Part shown: piece by piece, positions 1-12,685 of the stretch
Numbering within the stretch: the stretch's first letter is position 1
Layout of the letters: each line of letters begins with the position of its first letter
Source of the DNA: Magicicada septendecula
Taxonomy: Eukaryota; Arthropoda; Insecta; Hemiptera; Cicadidae
Reading direction: 5' to 3'
Length of the DNA stretch: 64,000 nt
Assembly: GCA_034769895.1 (NCBI GenBank)
Contig: CM068374.1
Coordinates: forward strand, 355,928,302-355,992,301
Position numbers and translations under genes: made by a program
Notes under the pieces: generated by a model
What the model was told of the DNA's origin: nothing
The model's database searches: none
Seen by the model: only the letters and a program-made list of their open reading frames with translations

Positions 1-1034
1 TAAATACATTAATTAATCCATCTGTAATCATCTCCCATTCTTCCCTTGTATTTATTATTTTCTTTCTACATGTTTTTCTTATTTTCTTGGTCTTCTTTTC
101 CAGGTATTGATTATCCTCTTTGTTGTGGCTATTTTTATTTTCCGATGGCATTACACCTTGGTATTCTGTAATTTCTATTTCCTTCCTCCTCTCTTCTGTA
201 TTCGGACTTACTTTAATACCTTCTGAAGTGCTGTCTGATGTTTCATCCAAATTCTTGACACTATGGTCCATTTGTTTATTTGTCTCCTCCTTGTATGTAT
301 CTGCTTTTTGGCTAAGTGTATTAACATTTTCAAACTTCTCCCCGAAAGTTTTCCATATCTCCTTATTGAAATTCTCCGTTTTACCCTCAAATTGTTTTAA
401 ATTCTTATTATTCTCTTCAAATTTTGCATTCATCTCTTCTCTTTGTCCTTCAACAGTTTCTTTCAGTTCATTGTATTGCTCATTCATGGTTTGTTTGATA
501 TTTCCATGAATGGTCTCTATTTTTTCATTTAGTTGTTTGACTAAACTTTCCTGAATGCTATCTATTTTCTCATTGGTCTGTCTATTTTGTTCCTCCTGTT
601 TCTTAAAATTCTCCTCTATTTTGTCAAATTTTTCGCTCAAGGTTTCATTTTGTTTCCTTGAGTTCTCATCTATTTTATCAAATTTTTCGCTCAAGGTTTC
701 ATTTTGTTTCCTTGAGTTTTCATCTATTGTTTGTTTATTGCTTTCCTTAATGCTATCAATTTTCTCCATCATCATCCTCATCATTTCTTGCCAATCTGGT
801 TCTCTTCTGGCTTCCGCTTTTTCTGGTTGGTCCCCTTGGGCATCCTCTTCAACTATTTCCTTTTCCGTGTTTGTGACTACTTCGGTTTCTTCGTTATCAC
901 CCATTGGTTGTTCCATTTCACTGTCCGTGACTATTTCTTTTTCTCGTTCCTGTCCACCTTCTTCCTTCTCCTTTTCTTCTGCCCTCTTCTTCGATCTGCC
1001 TCTAGTATTATGCATTTCTTGTTTTCTCAACTGC
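1..1034 (-). CDS. Coiled-coil Gag-like ORF, leftmost copy, cut by window edge
   Basis: This is the N-terminal part of the same 468-aa ORF as at 4429-5835; the C-terminal third lies outside the window. A 2-bp deletion beside the start changes ATG to TTG (complement of 1028-1030). The frame stays open, and the next in-frame ATG (codon 6 of the intact copies, complement of 1013-1015) could start translation, so the damage may be mild. The visible part otherwise keeps the charged N-terminus, the two 18-residue repeats and the coiled coil. Confidence 0.7.
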
Positions 1035-1100
1035 CGATGATAATTAGATTTTTTGGTATATTAATTTATTAAATATATCAAAATTCTTTTCTAATTACAG

Positions 1101-1120
1101 CCCTTTTACGTTGAGCGCCA
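1101..1120 (-). other. Putative tRNA primer-binding site of the array element
   Basis: On the minus strand the LTR end (...gttaca) is followed after four bases by tggcgctcaacgt, then aaaagggct. This resembles the complement of the tRNA-Lys1,2 3' end (tggcgcccaacgt...) with one substitution and some divergence after it. Equivalent sites lie at 5908-5927, 10716-10735 and 15524-15543. The position just inside the LTR is what a primer site requires; the tRNA identity is inference. Confidence 0.6.
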
Positions 1121-1124
1121 ATTT

Positions 1125-3069
1125 TGTAACGTACTCCTCGAGCGTGTCCCTCTGATCGGTTCGAACACCTCTCCGCAGTCGCCACTTAGGAATTATAAAG
1201 ACCGAAGTTTAAATAAAGTTGTTGGTAATGTTACTCAAACAAAGCAGAAATCGAGTGTGTGTGATTTGGGTCAAGTAGGGAAGTTGTTTAGCCTCCTTTT
1301 GAAGAGAGAGCAAGTACCGTTTGTTTACCCTCGGTTTAGACGATTTATAACTTTTTCAAATATTCGCCGTGAACCGAATCAGCTGATTTTGAGACGAGTC
1401 TCCAAACATAGGTTAACCAGACGACACTGTGGCAGAATATGACCCGGTGGATCGTCTTCTTCTTATTTGTTCTGAAACTTACTACAACTACCCACTATAA
1501 GAAAGGCAACACATTTTTATTATTCAATATCATTTTTTCAATAATATTTATTGTTTATATTATTGGTTTTCTCCCTTCAGCCACAATACAAATATTACAA
1601 TCGATAGTTTCATTAACTAGTAAATGATATCGACTTCATTGAGTAACAAGAAATTGTCATAAAAATATAAAGGTTTGAGCGATTTTACAATTTTATCTTT
1701 TGTTTAAACATCAATCAACATATAATTCTTTTAGTTGTTTTCCCCAGGGTTAAGGGTAAGTTCTTTTTGTTATGAGATGGTCAGAAATGGATAATTATAC
1801 TACGCTGTACAAATATAGAAAAAATATTCAAAAATTTGTTTATTTCGCTTAGTACGTAGTTCCGGAAATGTCCGTAAGAGAGCAGATGGCGTTTGTTTTT
1901 ATTAAAACATGTGGTTATGTTCTAATCGTTATGGACTACACGACCATTCTGTTGGAGGTTTCTTCGTTAAATATTAAAAAGAATGTTTATATTACCTCTC
2001 TTCTTGAAGTTCTTACTTGGGTGAAGCCGCTTCTCAGGTGGTGTTTGTATTTTGGTGGTAATTTCACAACCGTCTGGCGAATATTATCTCGTTAAAACTC
2101 GAATTCTGCTAGGCTATGCCTACTCGTCCGAAAATGGTTTTTTGTTCACTGTTATTATGGAGTATAGCAAGTTAACATTGATAACTAAGGTAGTAATACA
2201 TCATGTTTATACTGTTCTTTAATTTTGTAACAATTTTGTGCTTTTCAAAAGGTTCCAAAAGGATATTTTAATAAATTTTTTATCTCATCATTTTGTCATC
2301 TGGACAGGTTTAAATTTCAAATTCGATTAACAATACTTGTTATTTTCGTTACTCTTAGTAACCCATAATTTTTATATATCTTTTTATTGGTTCTGCTATT
2401 TACTTTTTAGTGTATAGGCAGTTTGTAATTATTATAAATTTATTTTTGATTTACAGAAAAATAATTCTTTTTAATTTTGGTTTCTTTCCCAATTTGATTT
2501 ACATAATAGTTTTCTGTTTATTTTCTTATAACTTTGGATATAAGTATTTAATATTTTTATTAACTTTAAATGAATTTATATATTATTTATTAATCTCTTA
2601 TAGTATTCTTACACTGGACTATTTTCTTCTGCCATTTCCCTCATACAGTATTATTTTAATTTTCATTATCATCTGATATTTAAATCTTTTAAGTTTTTAA
2701 ACACAAACCCTGGGTTATCTTATACAATAAAACCATTGTTTATAAAAAAAATATAAAATTAACATAGGTACTACACAATATAAATCCTACAATAACTTAA
2801 ACAAAATACATTATTAGTTAATAGAATCATGATCTACTATTATAGTTTATAATTCTCACATTTACAGTACAATTCTGTAAGAAGTTCCCTTCACCTTCAC
2901 TTATTACCTCATTGGGTACACTATAACTCACTTGTCACTGTATATCACTTTAATTGTTTATAATGTTTAGTGATACAACTTATTTTGAGCTCGTTATAGT
3001 TTACCCATTTCTGACCTTTATGGTATTACAAAGTTATCATTCATTGGGACCGGGTTATGTACCGTTACA
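1125..3069 (-). repeat. LTR, array copy 0 (1945 bp)
   Basis: It starts tgtaac and ends gttaca on the + strand. It carries most of the differences from the other three LTRs, for example single substitutions near 1948, 2419 and 2930. The many short ORFs in it are T-rich, repeated in each LTR and not credible as genes. Confidence 0.85.
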
Positions 3070-4428
3070 TAAAGCCCCCCCACTAGAACAAATTTATTTT
3101 GGTTTTACTCGTTTATTAAAATAAATTGTTGATTGTTTCAATTCTCCTAATATTCTTGGTTTTTTTCTTCGTAATAGTGTTTCATTTCCGACTGATTGTA
3201 AACTGACAGGTAATTGGTAATTCAGACTGGTGGTAATTGCTGTTTTCTTACTCTACTCTCTCTCTGTTGGAGGCAAATTCATCAATTATTTATTTCTGGG
3301 TAGTGGTACTTCCACATTTTATTTGATAAGGACTGGTCACACTAATCATATTAAACTTGTTTTAACACTCATTTCTATTTACTTTTATATACTCGCTTTA
3401 TCAATTAAGCTTCTGTCTGTTATCTTCCTTCTATTTTCTTCATCTATACTTCTGGAATCCAATATCACTCTTTTCAGCTATTTTATAATTATTATCCCTT
3501 AAATATTCAATTTCCCTAACATTTTTCCCTATCCTGTGCGGTGGTACCAGTCGGGTGGCCACTCTGGGTCCATACTCCGCTGTCCATCCTTACACCTTCT
3601 GAGACCAGGGGAACATCATCCCTGCTCATAAAAATTATTGCCGGAACATTTCTACGGTCAATACATAAAATAAAAAGATTATAAGTAGTAGTCAATTAGC
3701 GACTAGTACTAAACACTTTTGGGATTCTTCATACTGTAGCTGTTTGCATTTATTTATATATTTCTTCTTCTCCTTGATTCCTTCTTCTTTTCTATTAACT
3801 AATAGCATATAACATTATTGATAGGCCTTATGTTAAAATTCTTTTGACTTTACTTCTTGTGACATATTTCTCCGTATCATTTCTTCTTATATAATCTTCA
3901 ATTCCGAGAAATTCTAATTATTGTATTAATTATCATCCTCCTTCAGTTTCATTGGAGTCATTAAATTATTCTTTATTCTTCTTATCTGAGCACATTACCA
4001 TCAATTGTTTTTGTTCATTTAATTTTTCTTCTGTTTGTTACCATTACAAATATGACTTTTTCCTATTATTTCATTTTAAATCAATTCTTTATAACTCTTA
4101 TTTAGTAATCTGTTATTATTTTTTGTTAAACCAAATGGTTTCAAAATATCTTAAATCGTATTATTTCTGAATAAATTAAGTAAGTTGTCCTTACATAGTT
4201 TTTATTAAATCGTCTTGTTCCTGGATAAATTGTTGAGTAAGTTGTTCTTACATTTTTTGGAATTTTGGGGTTTTAGTCTCTTCATTTTAAATTATATGGT
4301 TTCTAAATAACTTGAGTAAGATGTCCTTACATGCTTTTAGAATTTTGGGGTTTTCTTCCGCTATTCAATGGGTTGCTGGGTTGGTTTTCAGAATTTCAGT
4401 CCCCTTTTCTGGTTTGTTATTATTTAGG
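3070..4428 (-). other. Non-coding 3' internal region of the array element
   Basis: The stretch lies between the ORF stop and the LTR, with repeats at 7878-9236 and 12686-14044. Directly inside the LTR is a run of seven G on the minus strand (c-run at 3075-3081 on +), a plausible polypurine tract. A GC-richer island at about 3535-3640 stands out from the T-rich surroundings and may be a structured or packaging region. I see no credible ORF; the 72- and 90-aa + strand ORFs are hydrophobic low-complexity translations. Confidence 0.6.
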
Positions 4429-5835
4429 TTAACCATGGTCCATTAACTCAGGTACTCCCTTTACTCGGATTACTGGGGTATTCATAATGATTTTGGTATT
4501 TGTTAAATACCTCTCTTTCACCTGGCATCGTAACTCAACTGATACAAAGTCTTCATTGAAGTCACGGTTTTCCGTCATTGGTAGTTCTTTTTTAACTAAC
4601 AGGTATTGCACCTCCTCTGACATAACATATTCACTCATTTTTAATATCATTCCATTCCCGTTTTCCTCTGGATTATTTACCAAATTTTTTAATGATATAT
4701 TCCGTCTTGATGATATGACTGATATCTTCTGATGCACTTCAATCGTCGACATATTTAAATGATATCCAAACTTAATTAATTCCCTCTGTTCATTAATTGG
4801 GAGGTTAAATACATTAATTAATCCATCTGTAATCATCTCCCATTCTTCCCTTGTATTTATTATTTTCTTTCTACATGTTTTTCTTATTTTCTTGGTCTTC
4901 TTTTCCAGGTATTGATTATCCTCTTTGTTGTGGCTATTTTTATTTTCCGATGGCATTACACCTTGGTATTCTGTAATTTCTATTTCCTTCCTCCTCTCTT
5001 CTGTATTCGGACTTACTTTAATACCTTCTGAAGTGCTGTCTGATGTTTCATCCAAATTCTTGACACTATGGTCCATTTGTTTATTTGTCTCCTCCTTGTA
5101 TGTATCTGCTTTTTGGCTAAGTGTATTAACATTTTCAAACTTCTCCCCGAAAGTTTTCCATATCTCCTTATTGAAATTCTCCGTTTTACCCTCAAATTGT
5201 TTTAAATTCTTATTATTCTCTTCAAATTTTGCATTCATCTCTTCTCTTTGTCCTTCAACAGTTTCTTTCAGTTCATTGTATTGCTCATTCATGGTTTGTT
5301 TGATATTTCCATGAATGGTCTCTATTTTTTCATTTAGTTGTTTGACTAAACTTTCCTGAATGCTATCTATTTTCTCATTGGTCTGTCTATTTTGTTCCTC
5401 CTGTTTCTTAAAATTCTCCTCTATTTTGTCAAATTTTTCGCTCAAGGTTTCATTTTGTTTCCTTGAGTTCTCATCTATTTTATCAAATTTTTCGCTCAAG
5501 GTTTCATTTTGTTTCCTGGAGTTTTCATCTATTGTTTGTTTATTGCTTTCCTTAATGCTATCAATTTTCTCCATCATCATCCTCATCATTTCTTGCCAAT
5601 CTGGTTCTCTTCTGGCTTCCGCTTTTTCTGGTTGGTCCCCTTGGGCATCCTCTTCAACTATTTCCTTTTCCGTGTTTGTGACTACTTCGGTTTCTTCGTT
5701 ATCACCCATTGGTTGTTCCATTTCACTGTCCGTGACTATTTCTTTTTCTCGTTCCTGTCCACCTTCTTCCTTCTCCTTTTCTTCTGCCCTCTTCTTCGAT
5801 CTGCCTCTAGTATTATGCATTTCTTGTTTTCTCAT
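4429..5835 (-). CDS. 468-aa coiled-coil Gag-like protein, array copy 1
   Basis: This is the only long ORF of the element. Residues 1-75 are highly charged, with a basic cluster near 12-22 followed by an acidic stretch. Residues 83-89 are methionine-rich. An exact 18-residue repeat (DENSRKQNETLSEKFDKI) occupies 103-120 and 121-138, followed by Q/E/K/N-rich heptad-like sequence to about 260, predicting a long coiled coil. A linker leads to a more globular C-terminal part (about 329-468) with aliphatic and aromatic residues. No CCHC zinc knuckle, protease motif (DTG/DSG) or RT motif is visible. Position after the primer site and first in the element argues for a Gag-like structural role, but I do not recognise the family. 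Residue 97 is Ser here and Arg in copies 2 and 3. Confidence 0.75.
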   Translation of the reverse strand: MRKQEMHNTRGRSKKRAEEKEKEEGGQEREKEIVTDSEMEQPMGDNEETEVVTNTEKEIVEEDAQGDQPEKAEARREPDWQEMMRMMMEKIDSIKESNKQTIDENSRKQNETLSEKFDKIDENSRKQNETLSEKFDKIEENFKKQEEQNRQTNEKIDSIQESLVKQLNEKIETIHGNIKQTMNEQYNELKETVEGQREEMNAKFEENNKNLKQFEGKTENFNKEIWKTFGEKFENVNTLSQKADTYKEETNKQMDHSVKNLDETSDSTSEGIKVSPNTEERRKEIEITEYQGVMPSENKNSHNKEDNQYLEKKTKKIRKTCRKKIINTREEWEMITDGLINVFNLPINEQRELIKFGYHLNMSTIEVHQKISVISSRRNISLKNLVNNPEENGNGMILKMSEYVMSEEVQYLLVKKELPMTENRDFNEDFVSVELRCQVKERYLTNTKIIMNTPVIRVKGVPELMDHG

Positions 5836-5931
5836 AACTGCCGATGATAATTAGATTTTTTGGTATATTAATTTATTAAATATATCAAAATTCTTTTCTA
5901 ATTACAGCCCTTTTACGTTGAGCGCCAATTT

Positions 5932-7877
5932 TGTAACGTACTCCTCGAGCGTGTCCCTCTGATCGGTTCGAACACCTCTCCGCAGTCGCCACTTAGGAAT
6001 TATAAAGACCGAAGTTTAAATAAAGTTGTTGGTAATGTTACTCAAACAAAGCAGAAATCGAGTGTGTGTGATTTGGGTCAAGTAGGGAAGTTGTTTAGCC
6101 TCCTTTTGAAGAGAGAGCAAGTACCGTTTGTTTACCCTCGGTTTAGACGATTTATAACTTTTTCAAATATTCGCCGTGAACCGAATCAGCTGATTTTGAG
6201 ACGAGTCTCCAAACATAGGTTAACCAGACGACACTGTGGCAGAATATGACCCGGTGGATCGTCTTCTTCTTATTTGTTCTGAAACTTACTACAACTACCC
6301 ACTATAAGAAAGGCAACACATTTTTATTATTCAATATCATTTTTTCAATAATATTTATTGTTTATATTATTGGTTTTCTCCCTTCAGCCACAATACAAAT
6401 ATTACAATCGATAGTTTCATTAACTAGTAAATGATATCGACTTCATTGAGTAACAAGAAATTGTCATAAAAATATAAAGGTTTGAGCGATTTTACAATTT
6501 TATCTTTTGTTTAAACATCAATCAACATATAATTCTTTTAGTTGTTTTCCCCAGGGTTAAGGGTAAGTTCTTTTTGTTATGAGATGGTCAGAAATGGATA
6601 ATTATACTACGCTGTACAAATATAGAAAAAATATTCAAAAATTTGTTTATTTCGCTTAGTACGTAGTTCCGGAAATGTCCGTAAGAGAGCAGATGGCGTT
6701 TGTTTTTATTAAAACATGTGGTTATGTTCTAATCGTTATGGACTACACGACCATTCCGTTGGAGGTTTCTTCGTTAAATATTAAAAAGAATGTTTATATT
6801 ACCTCTCTTCTTGAAGTTCTTACTTGGGTGAAGCCGCTTCTCAGGTGGTGTTTGTATTTTGGTGGTAATTTCACAACCGTCTGGCGAATATTATCTCGTT
6901 AAAACTCGAATTCTGCTAGGCTATGCCTACTCGTCCGAAAATGGTTTTTTGTTCACTGTTATTATGGAGTATAGCAAGTTAACATTGATAACTAAGGTAG
7001 TAATACATCATGTTTATACTGTTCTTTAATTTTGTAACAATTTTGTGCTTTTCAAAAGGTTCCAAAAGGATATTTTAATAAATTTTTTATCTCATCATTT
7101 TGTCATCTGGACAGGTTTAAATTTCAAATTCGATTAACAATACTTGTTATTTTCGTTACTCTTAGTAACCCATAATTTTTATATATCTTTTTATTGGTTC
7201 TGCTATTTACTTTTTAGTATATAGGCAGTTTGTAATTATTATAAATTTATTTTTGATTTACAGAAAAATAATTCTTTTTAATTTTGGTTTCTTTCCCAAT
7301 TTGATTTACATAATAGTTTTCTGTTTATTTTCTTATAACTTTGGATATAAGTATTTAATATTTTTATTAACTTTAAATGAATTTATATATTATTTATTAA
7401 TCTCTTATAGTATTCTTACACTGGACTATTTTCTTCTGCCATTTCCCTCATACAGTATTATTTTAATTTTCATTATCATCTGATATTTAAATCTTTTAAG
7501 TTTTTAAACACAAACCCTGGGTTATCTTATACAATAAAACCATTGTTTATAAAAAAAATATAAAATTAACATAGGTACTACACAATATAAATCCTACAAT
7601 AACTTAAACAAAATACATTATTAGTTAATAGAATCATGATCTACTATTATAGTTTATAATTCTCACATTTACAGTACAATTCTGTAAGAAGTTCCCTTCA
7701 CCTTCACTTATTACCTCATTGGGTACACTATAACTCACTCGTCACTGTATATCACTTTAATTGTTTATAATGTTTAGTGATACAACTTATTTTTGAGCTC
7801 GTTATAGTTTACCCATTTCTGACCTTTATGGTATTACAAAGTTATCATTCATTGGGACCGGGTTATGTACCGTTACA
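5932..7877 (-). repeat. LTR, array copy 1 (1946 bp)
   Basis: It has the same tgtaac/gttaca termini as the other copies. It is shared between the internal regions on both sides, so each junction in the array holds a single LTR. Confidence 0.87.
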
Positions 7878-9236
7878 TAAAGCCCCCCCACTAGAACAAA
7901 TTTATTTTGGTTTTACTCGTTTATTAAAATAAATTGTTGATTGTTTCAATTCTCCTAATATTCTTGGTTTTTTTCTTCGTAATAGTGTTTCATTTCCGAC
8001 TGATTGTAAACTGACAGGTAATTGGTAATTCAGACTGGTGGTAATTGCTGTTTTCTTACTCTACTCTCTCTCTGTTGGAGGCAAATTCATCAATTATTTA
8101 TTTCTGGGTAGTGGTACTTCCACATTTTATTTGATAAGGACTGGTCACACTAATCATATTAAACTTGTTTTAACACTCATTTCTATTTACTTTTATATAC
8201 TCGCTTTATCAATTAAGCTTCTGTCTGTTATCTTCCTTCTATTTTCTTCATCTATACTTCTGGAATCCAATATCACTCTTTTCAGCTATTTTATAATTAT
8301 TATCCCTTAAATATTCAATTTCCCTAACATTTTTCCCTATCCTGTGCGGTGGTACCAGTCGGGTGGCCACTCTGGGTCCATACTCCGCTGTCCATCCTTA
8401 CACCTTCTGAGACCAGGGGAACATCATCCCTGCTCATAAAAATTATTGCCGGAACATTTCTACGGTCAATACATAAAATAAAAAGATTATAAGTAGTAGT
8501 CAATTAGCGACTAGTACTAAACACTTTTGGGATTCTTCATACTGTAGCTGTTTGCATTTATTTATATATTTCTTCTTCTCCTTGATTCCTTCTTCTTTTC
8601 TATTAACTAATAGCATATAACATTATTGATAGGCCTTATGTTAAAATTCTTTTGACTTTACTTCTTGTGACATATTTCTCCGTATCATTTCTTCTTATAT
8701 AATCTTCAATTCCGAGAAATTCTAATTATTGTATTAATTATCATCCTCCTTCAGTTTCATTGGAGTCATTAAATTATTCTTTATTCTTCTTATCTGAGCA
8801 CATTACCATCAATTGTTTTTGTTCATTTAATTTTTCTTCTGTTTGTTACCATTACAAATATGACTTTTTCCTATTATTTCATTTTAAATCAATTCTTTAT
8901 AACTCTTATTTAGTAATCTGTTATTATTTTTTGTTAAACCAAATGGTTTCAAAATATCTTAAATCGTATTATTTCTGAATAAATTAAGTAAGTTGTCCTT
9001 ACATAGTTTTTATTAAATCGTCTTGTTCCTGGATAAATTGTTGAGTAAGTTGTTCTTACATTTTTTGGAATTTTGGGGTTTTAGTCTCTTCATTTTAAAT
9101 TATATGGTTTCTAAATAACTTGAGTAAGATGTCCTTACATGCTTTTAGAATTTTGGGGTTTTCTTCCGCTATTCAATGGGTTGCTGGGTTGGTTTTCAGA
9201 ATTTCAGTCCCCTTTTCTGGTTTGTTATTATTTAGG

Positions 9237-10643
9237 TTAACCATGGTCCATTAACTCAGGTACTCCCTTTACTCGGATTACTGGGGTATTCATAATGATT
9301 TTGGTATTTGTTAAATACCTCTCTTTCACCTGGCATCGTAACTCAACTGATACAAAGTCTTCATTGAAGTCACGGTTTTCCGTCATTGGTAGTTCTTTTT
9401 TAACTAACAGGTATTGCACCTCCTCTGACATAACATATTCACTCATTTTTAATATCATTCCATTCCCGTTTTCCTCTGGATTATTTACCAAATTTTTTAA
9501 TGATATATTCCGTCTTGATGATATGACTGATATCTTCTGATGCACTTCAATCGTCGACATATTTAAATGATATCCAAACTTAATTAATTCCCTCTGTTCA
9601 TTAATTGGGAGGTTAAATACATTAATTAATCCATCTGTAATCATCTCCCATTCTTCCCTTGTATTTATTATTTTCTTTCTACATGTTTTTCTTATTTTCT
9701 TGGTCTTCTTTTCCAGGTATTGATTATCCTCTTTGTTGTGGCTATTTTTATTTTCCGATGGCATTACACCTTGGTATTCTGTAATTTCTATTTCCTTCCT
9801 CCTCTCTTCTGTATTCGGACTTACTTTAATACCTTCTGAAGTGCTGTCTGATGTTTCATCCAAATTCTTGACACTATGGTCCATTTGTTTATTTGTCTCC
9901 TCCTTGTATGTATCTGCTTTTTGGCTAAGTGTATTAACATTTTCAAACTTCTCCCCGAAAGTTTTCCATATCTCCTTATTGAAATTCTCCGTTTTACCCT
10001 CAAATTGTTTTAAATTCTTATTATTCTCTTCAAATTTTGCATTCATCTCTTCTCTTTGTCCTTCAACAGTTTCTTTCAGTTCATTGTATTGCTCATTCAT
10101 GGTTTGTTTGATATTTCCATGAATGGTCTCTATTTTTTCATTTAGTTGTTTGACTAAACTTTCCTGAATGCTATCTATTTTCTCATTGGTCTGTCTATTT
10201 TGTTCCTCCTGTTTCTTAAAATTCTCCTCTATTTTGTCAAATTTTTCGCTCAAGGTTTCATTTTGTTTCCTTGAGTTCTCATCTATTTTATCAAATTTTT
10301 CGCTCAAGGTTTCATTTTGTTTCCTGGAGTTTTCATCTATTGTTTGTTTATTCCTTTCCTTAATGCTATCAATTTTCTCCATCATCATCCTCATCATTTC
10401 TTGCCAATCTGGTTCTCTTCTGGCTTCCGCTTTTTCTGGTTGGTCCCCTTGGGCATCCTCTTCAACTATTTCCTTTTCCGTGTTTGTGACTACTTCGGTT
10501 TCTTCGTTATCACCCATTGGTTGTTCCATTTCACTGTCCGTGACTATTTCTTTTTCTCGTTCCTGTCCACCTTCTTCCTTCTCCTTTTCTTCTGCCCTCT
10601 TCTTCGATCTGCCTCTAGTATTATGCATTTCTTGTTTTCTCAT
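9237..10643 (-). CDS. 468-aa coiled-coil Gag-like protein, array copy 2
   Basis: Full-length and uninterrupted, with the same architecture as copy 1. It differs from copy 1 at residue 97 (Arg instead of Ser, from a G-to-C change on the + strand near 10352). Preservation of an open 468-codon frame in every copy fits either recent amplification or selection on the protein; with copies this young the two cannot be separated from this window alone. Confidence 0.75.
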   Translation of the reverse strand: MRKQEMHNTRGRSKKRAEEKEKEEGGQEREKEIVTDSEMEQPMGDNEETEVVTNTEKEIVEEDAQGDQPEKAEARREPDWQEMMRMMMEKIDSIKERNKQTIDENSRKQNETLSEKFDKIDENSRKQNETLSEKFDKIEENFKKQEEQNRQTNEKIDSIQESLVKQLNEKIETIHGNIKQTMNEQYNELKETVEGQREEMNAKFEENNKNLKQFEGKTENFNKEIWKTFGEKFENVNTLSQKADTYKEETNKQMDHSVKNLDETSDSTSEGIKVSPNTEERRKEIEITEYQGVMPSENKNSHNKEDNQYLEKKTKKIRKTCRKKIINTREEWEMITDGLINVFNLPINEQRELIKFGYHLNMSTIEVHQKISVISSRRNISLKNLVNNPEENGNGMILKMSEYVMSEEVQYLLVKKELPMTENRDFNEDFVSVELRCQVKERYLTNTKIIMNTPVIRVKGVPELMDHG

Positions 10644-10739
10644 AACTGCCGATGATAATTAGATTTTTTGGTATATTAATTTATTAAATATATCAAAATT
10701 CTTTTCTAATTACAGCCCTTTTACGTTGAGCGCCAATTT

Positions 10740-12685
10740 TGTAACGTACTCCTCGAGCGTGTCCCTCTGATCGGTTCGAACACCTCTCCGCAGTCGCCAC
10801 TTAGGAATTATAAAGACCGAAGTTTAAATAAAGTTGTTGGTAATGTTACTCAAACAAAGCAGAAATCGAGTGTGTGTGATTTGGGTCAAGTAGGGAAGTT
10901 GTTTAGCCTCCTTTTGAAGAGAGAGCAAGTACCGTTTGTTTACCCTCGGTTTAGACGATTTATAACTTTTTCAAATATTCGCCGTGAACCGAATCAGCTG
11001 ATTTTGAGACGAGTCTCCAAACATAGGTTAACCAGACGACACTGTGGCAGAATATGACCCGGTGGATCGTCTTCTTCTTATTTGTTCTGAAACTTACTAC
11101 AACTACCCACTATAAGAAAGGCAACACATTTTTATTATTCAATATCATTTTTTCAATAATATTTATTGTTTATATTATTGGTTTTCTCCCTTCAGCCACA
11201 ATACAAATATTACAATCGATAGTTTCATTAACTAGTAAATGATATCGACTTCATTGAGTAACAAGAAATTGTCATAAAAATATAAAGGTTTGAGCGATTT
11301 TACAATTTTATCTTTTGTTTAAACATCAATCAACATATAATTCTTTTAGTTGTTTTCCCCAGGGTTAAGGGTAAGTTCTTTTTGTTATGAGATGGTCAGA
11401 AATGGATAATTATACTACGCTGTACAAATATAGAAAAAATATTCAAAAATTTGTTTATTTCGCTTAGTACGTAGTTCCGGAAATGTCCGTAAGAGAGCAG
11501 ATGGCGTTTGTTTTTATTAAAACATGTGGTTATGTTCTAATCGTTATGGACTACACGACCATTCCGTTGGAGGTTTCTTCGTTAAATATTAAAAAGAATG
11601 TTTATATTACCTCTCTTCTTGAAGTTCTTACTTGGGTGAAGCCGCTTCTCAGGTGGTGTTTGTATTTTGGTGGTAATTTCACAACCGTCTGGCGAATATT
11701 ATCTCGTTAAAACTCGAATTCTGCTAGGCTATGCCTACTCGTCCGAAAATGGTTTTTTGTTCACTGTTATTATGGAGTATAGCAAGTTAACATTGATAAC
11801 TAAGGTAGTAATACATCATGTTTATACTGTTCTTTAATTTTGTAACAATTTTGTGCTTTTCAAAAGGTTCCAAAAGGATATTTTAATAAATTTTTTATCT
11901 CATCATTTTGTCATCTGGACAGGTTTAAATTTCAAATTCGATTAACAATACTTGTTATTTTCGTTACTCTTAGTAACCCATAATTTTTATATATCTTTTT
12001 ATTGGTTCTGCTATTTACTTTTTAGTATATAGGCAGTTTGTAATTATTATAAATTTATTTTTGATTTACAGAAAAATAATTCTTTTTAATTTTGGTTTCT
12101 TTCCCAATTTGATTTACATAATAGTTTTCTGTTTATTTTCTTATAACTTTGGATATAAGTATTTAATATTTTTATTAACTTTAAATGAATTTATATATTA
12201 TTTATTAATCTCTTATAGTATTCTTACACTGGACTATTTTCTTCTGCCATTTCCCTCATACAGTATTATTTTAATTTTCATTATCATCTGATATTTAAAT
12301 CTTTTAAGTTTTTAAACACAAACCCTGGGTTATCTTATACAATAAAACCATTGTTTATAAAAAAAATATAAAATTAACATAGGTACTACACAATATAAAT
12401 CCTACAATAACTTAAACAAAATACATTATTAGTTAATAGAATCATGATCTACTATTATAGTTTATAATTCTCACATTTACAGTACAATTCTGTAAGAAGT
12501 TCCCTTCACCTTCACTTATTACCTCATTGGGTACACTATAACTCACTCGTCACTGTATATCACTTTAATTGTTTATAATGTTTAGTGATACAACTTATTT
12601 TTGAGCTCGTTATAGTTTACCCATTTCTGACCTTTATGGTATTACAAAGTTATCATTCATTGGGACCGGGTTATGTACCGTTACA
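10740..12685 (-). repeat. LTR, array copy 2 (1946 bp)
   Basis: Termini tgtaac/gttaca. I noticed no differences from the copies on either side. Confidence 0.87.

Noticed and set aside
120-4170. Many short + strand ORFs repeated in each array unit (129, 164, 112, 90, 76, 75, 72, 61-62 aa)
   Set aside because: They are complements of the coiled-coil ORF or hydrophobic translations of T-rich LTR DNA. They repeat because the DNA repeats, and none has a family motif.
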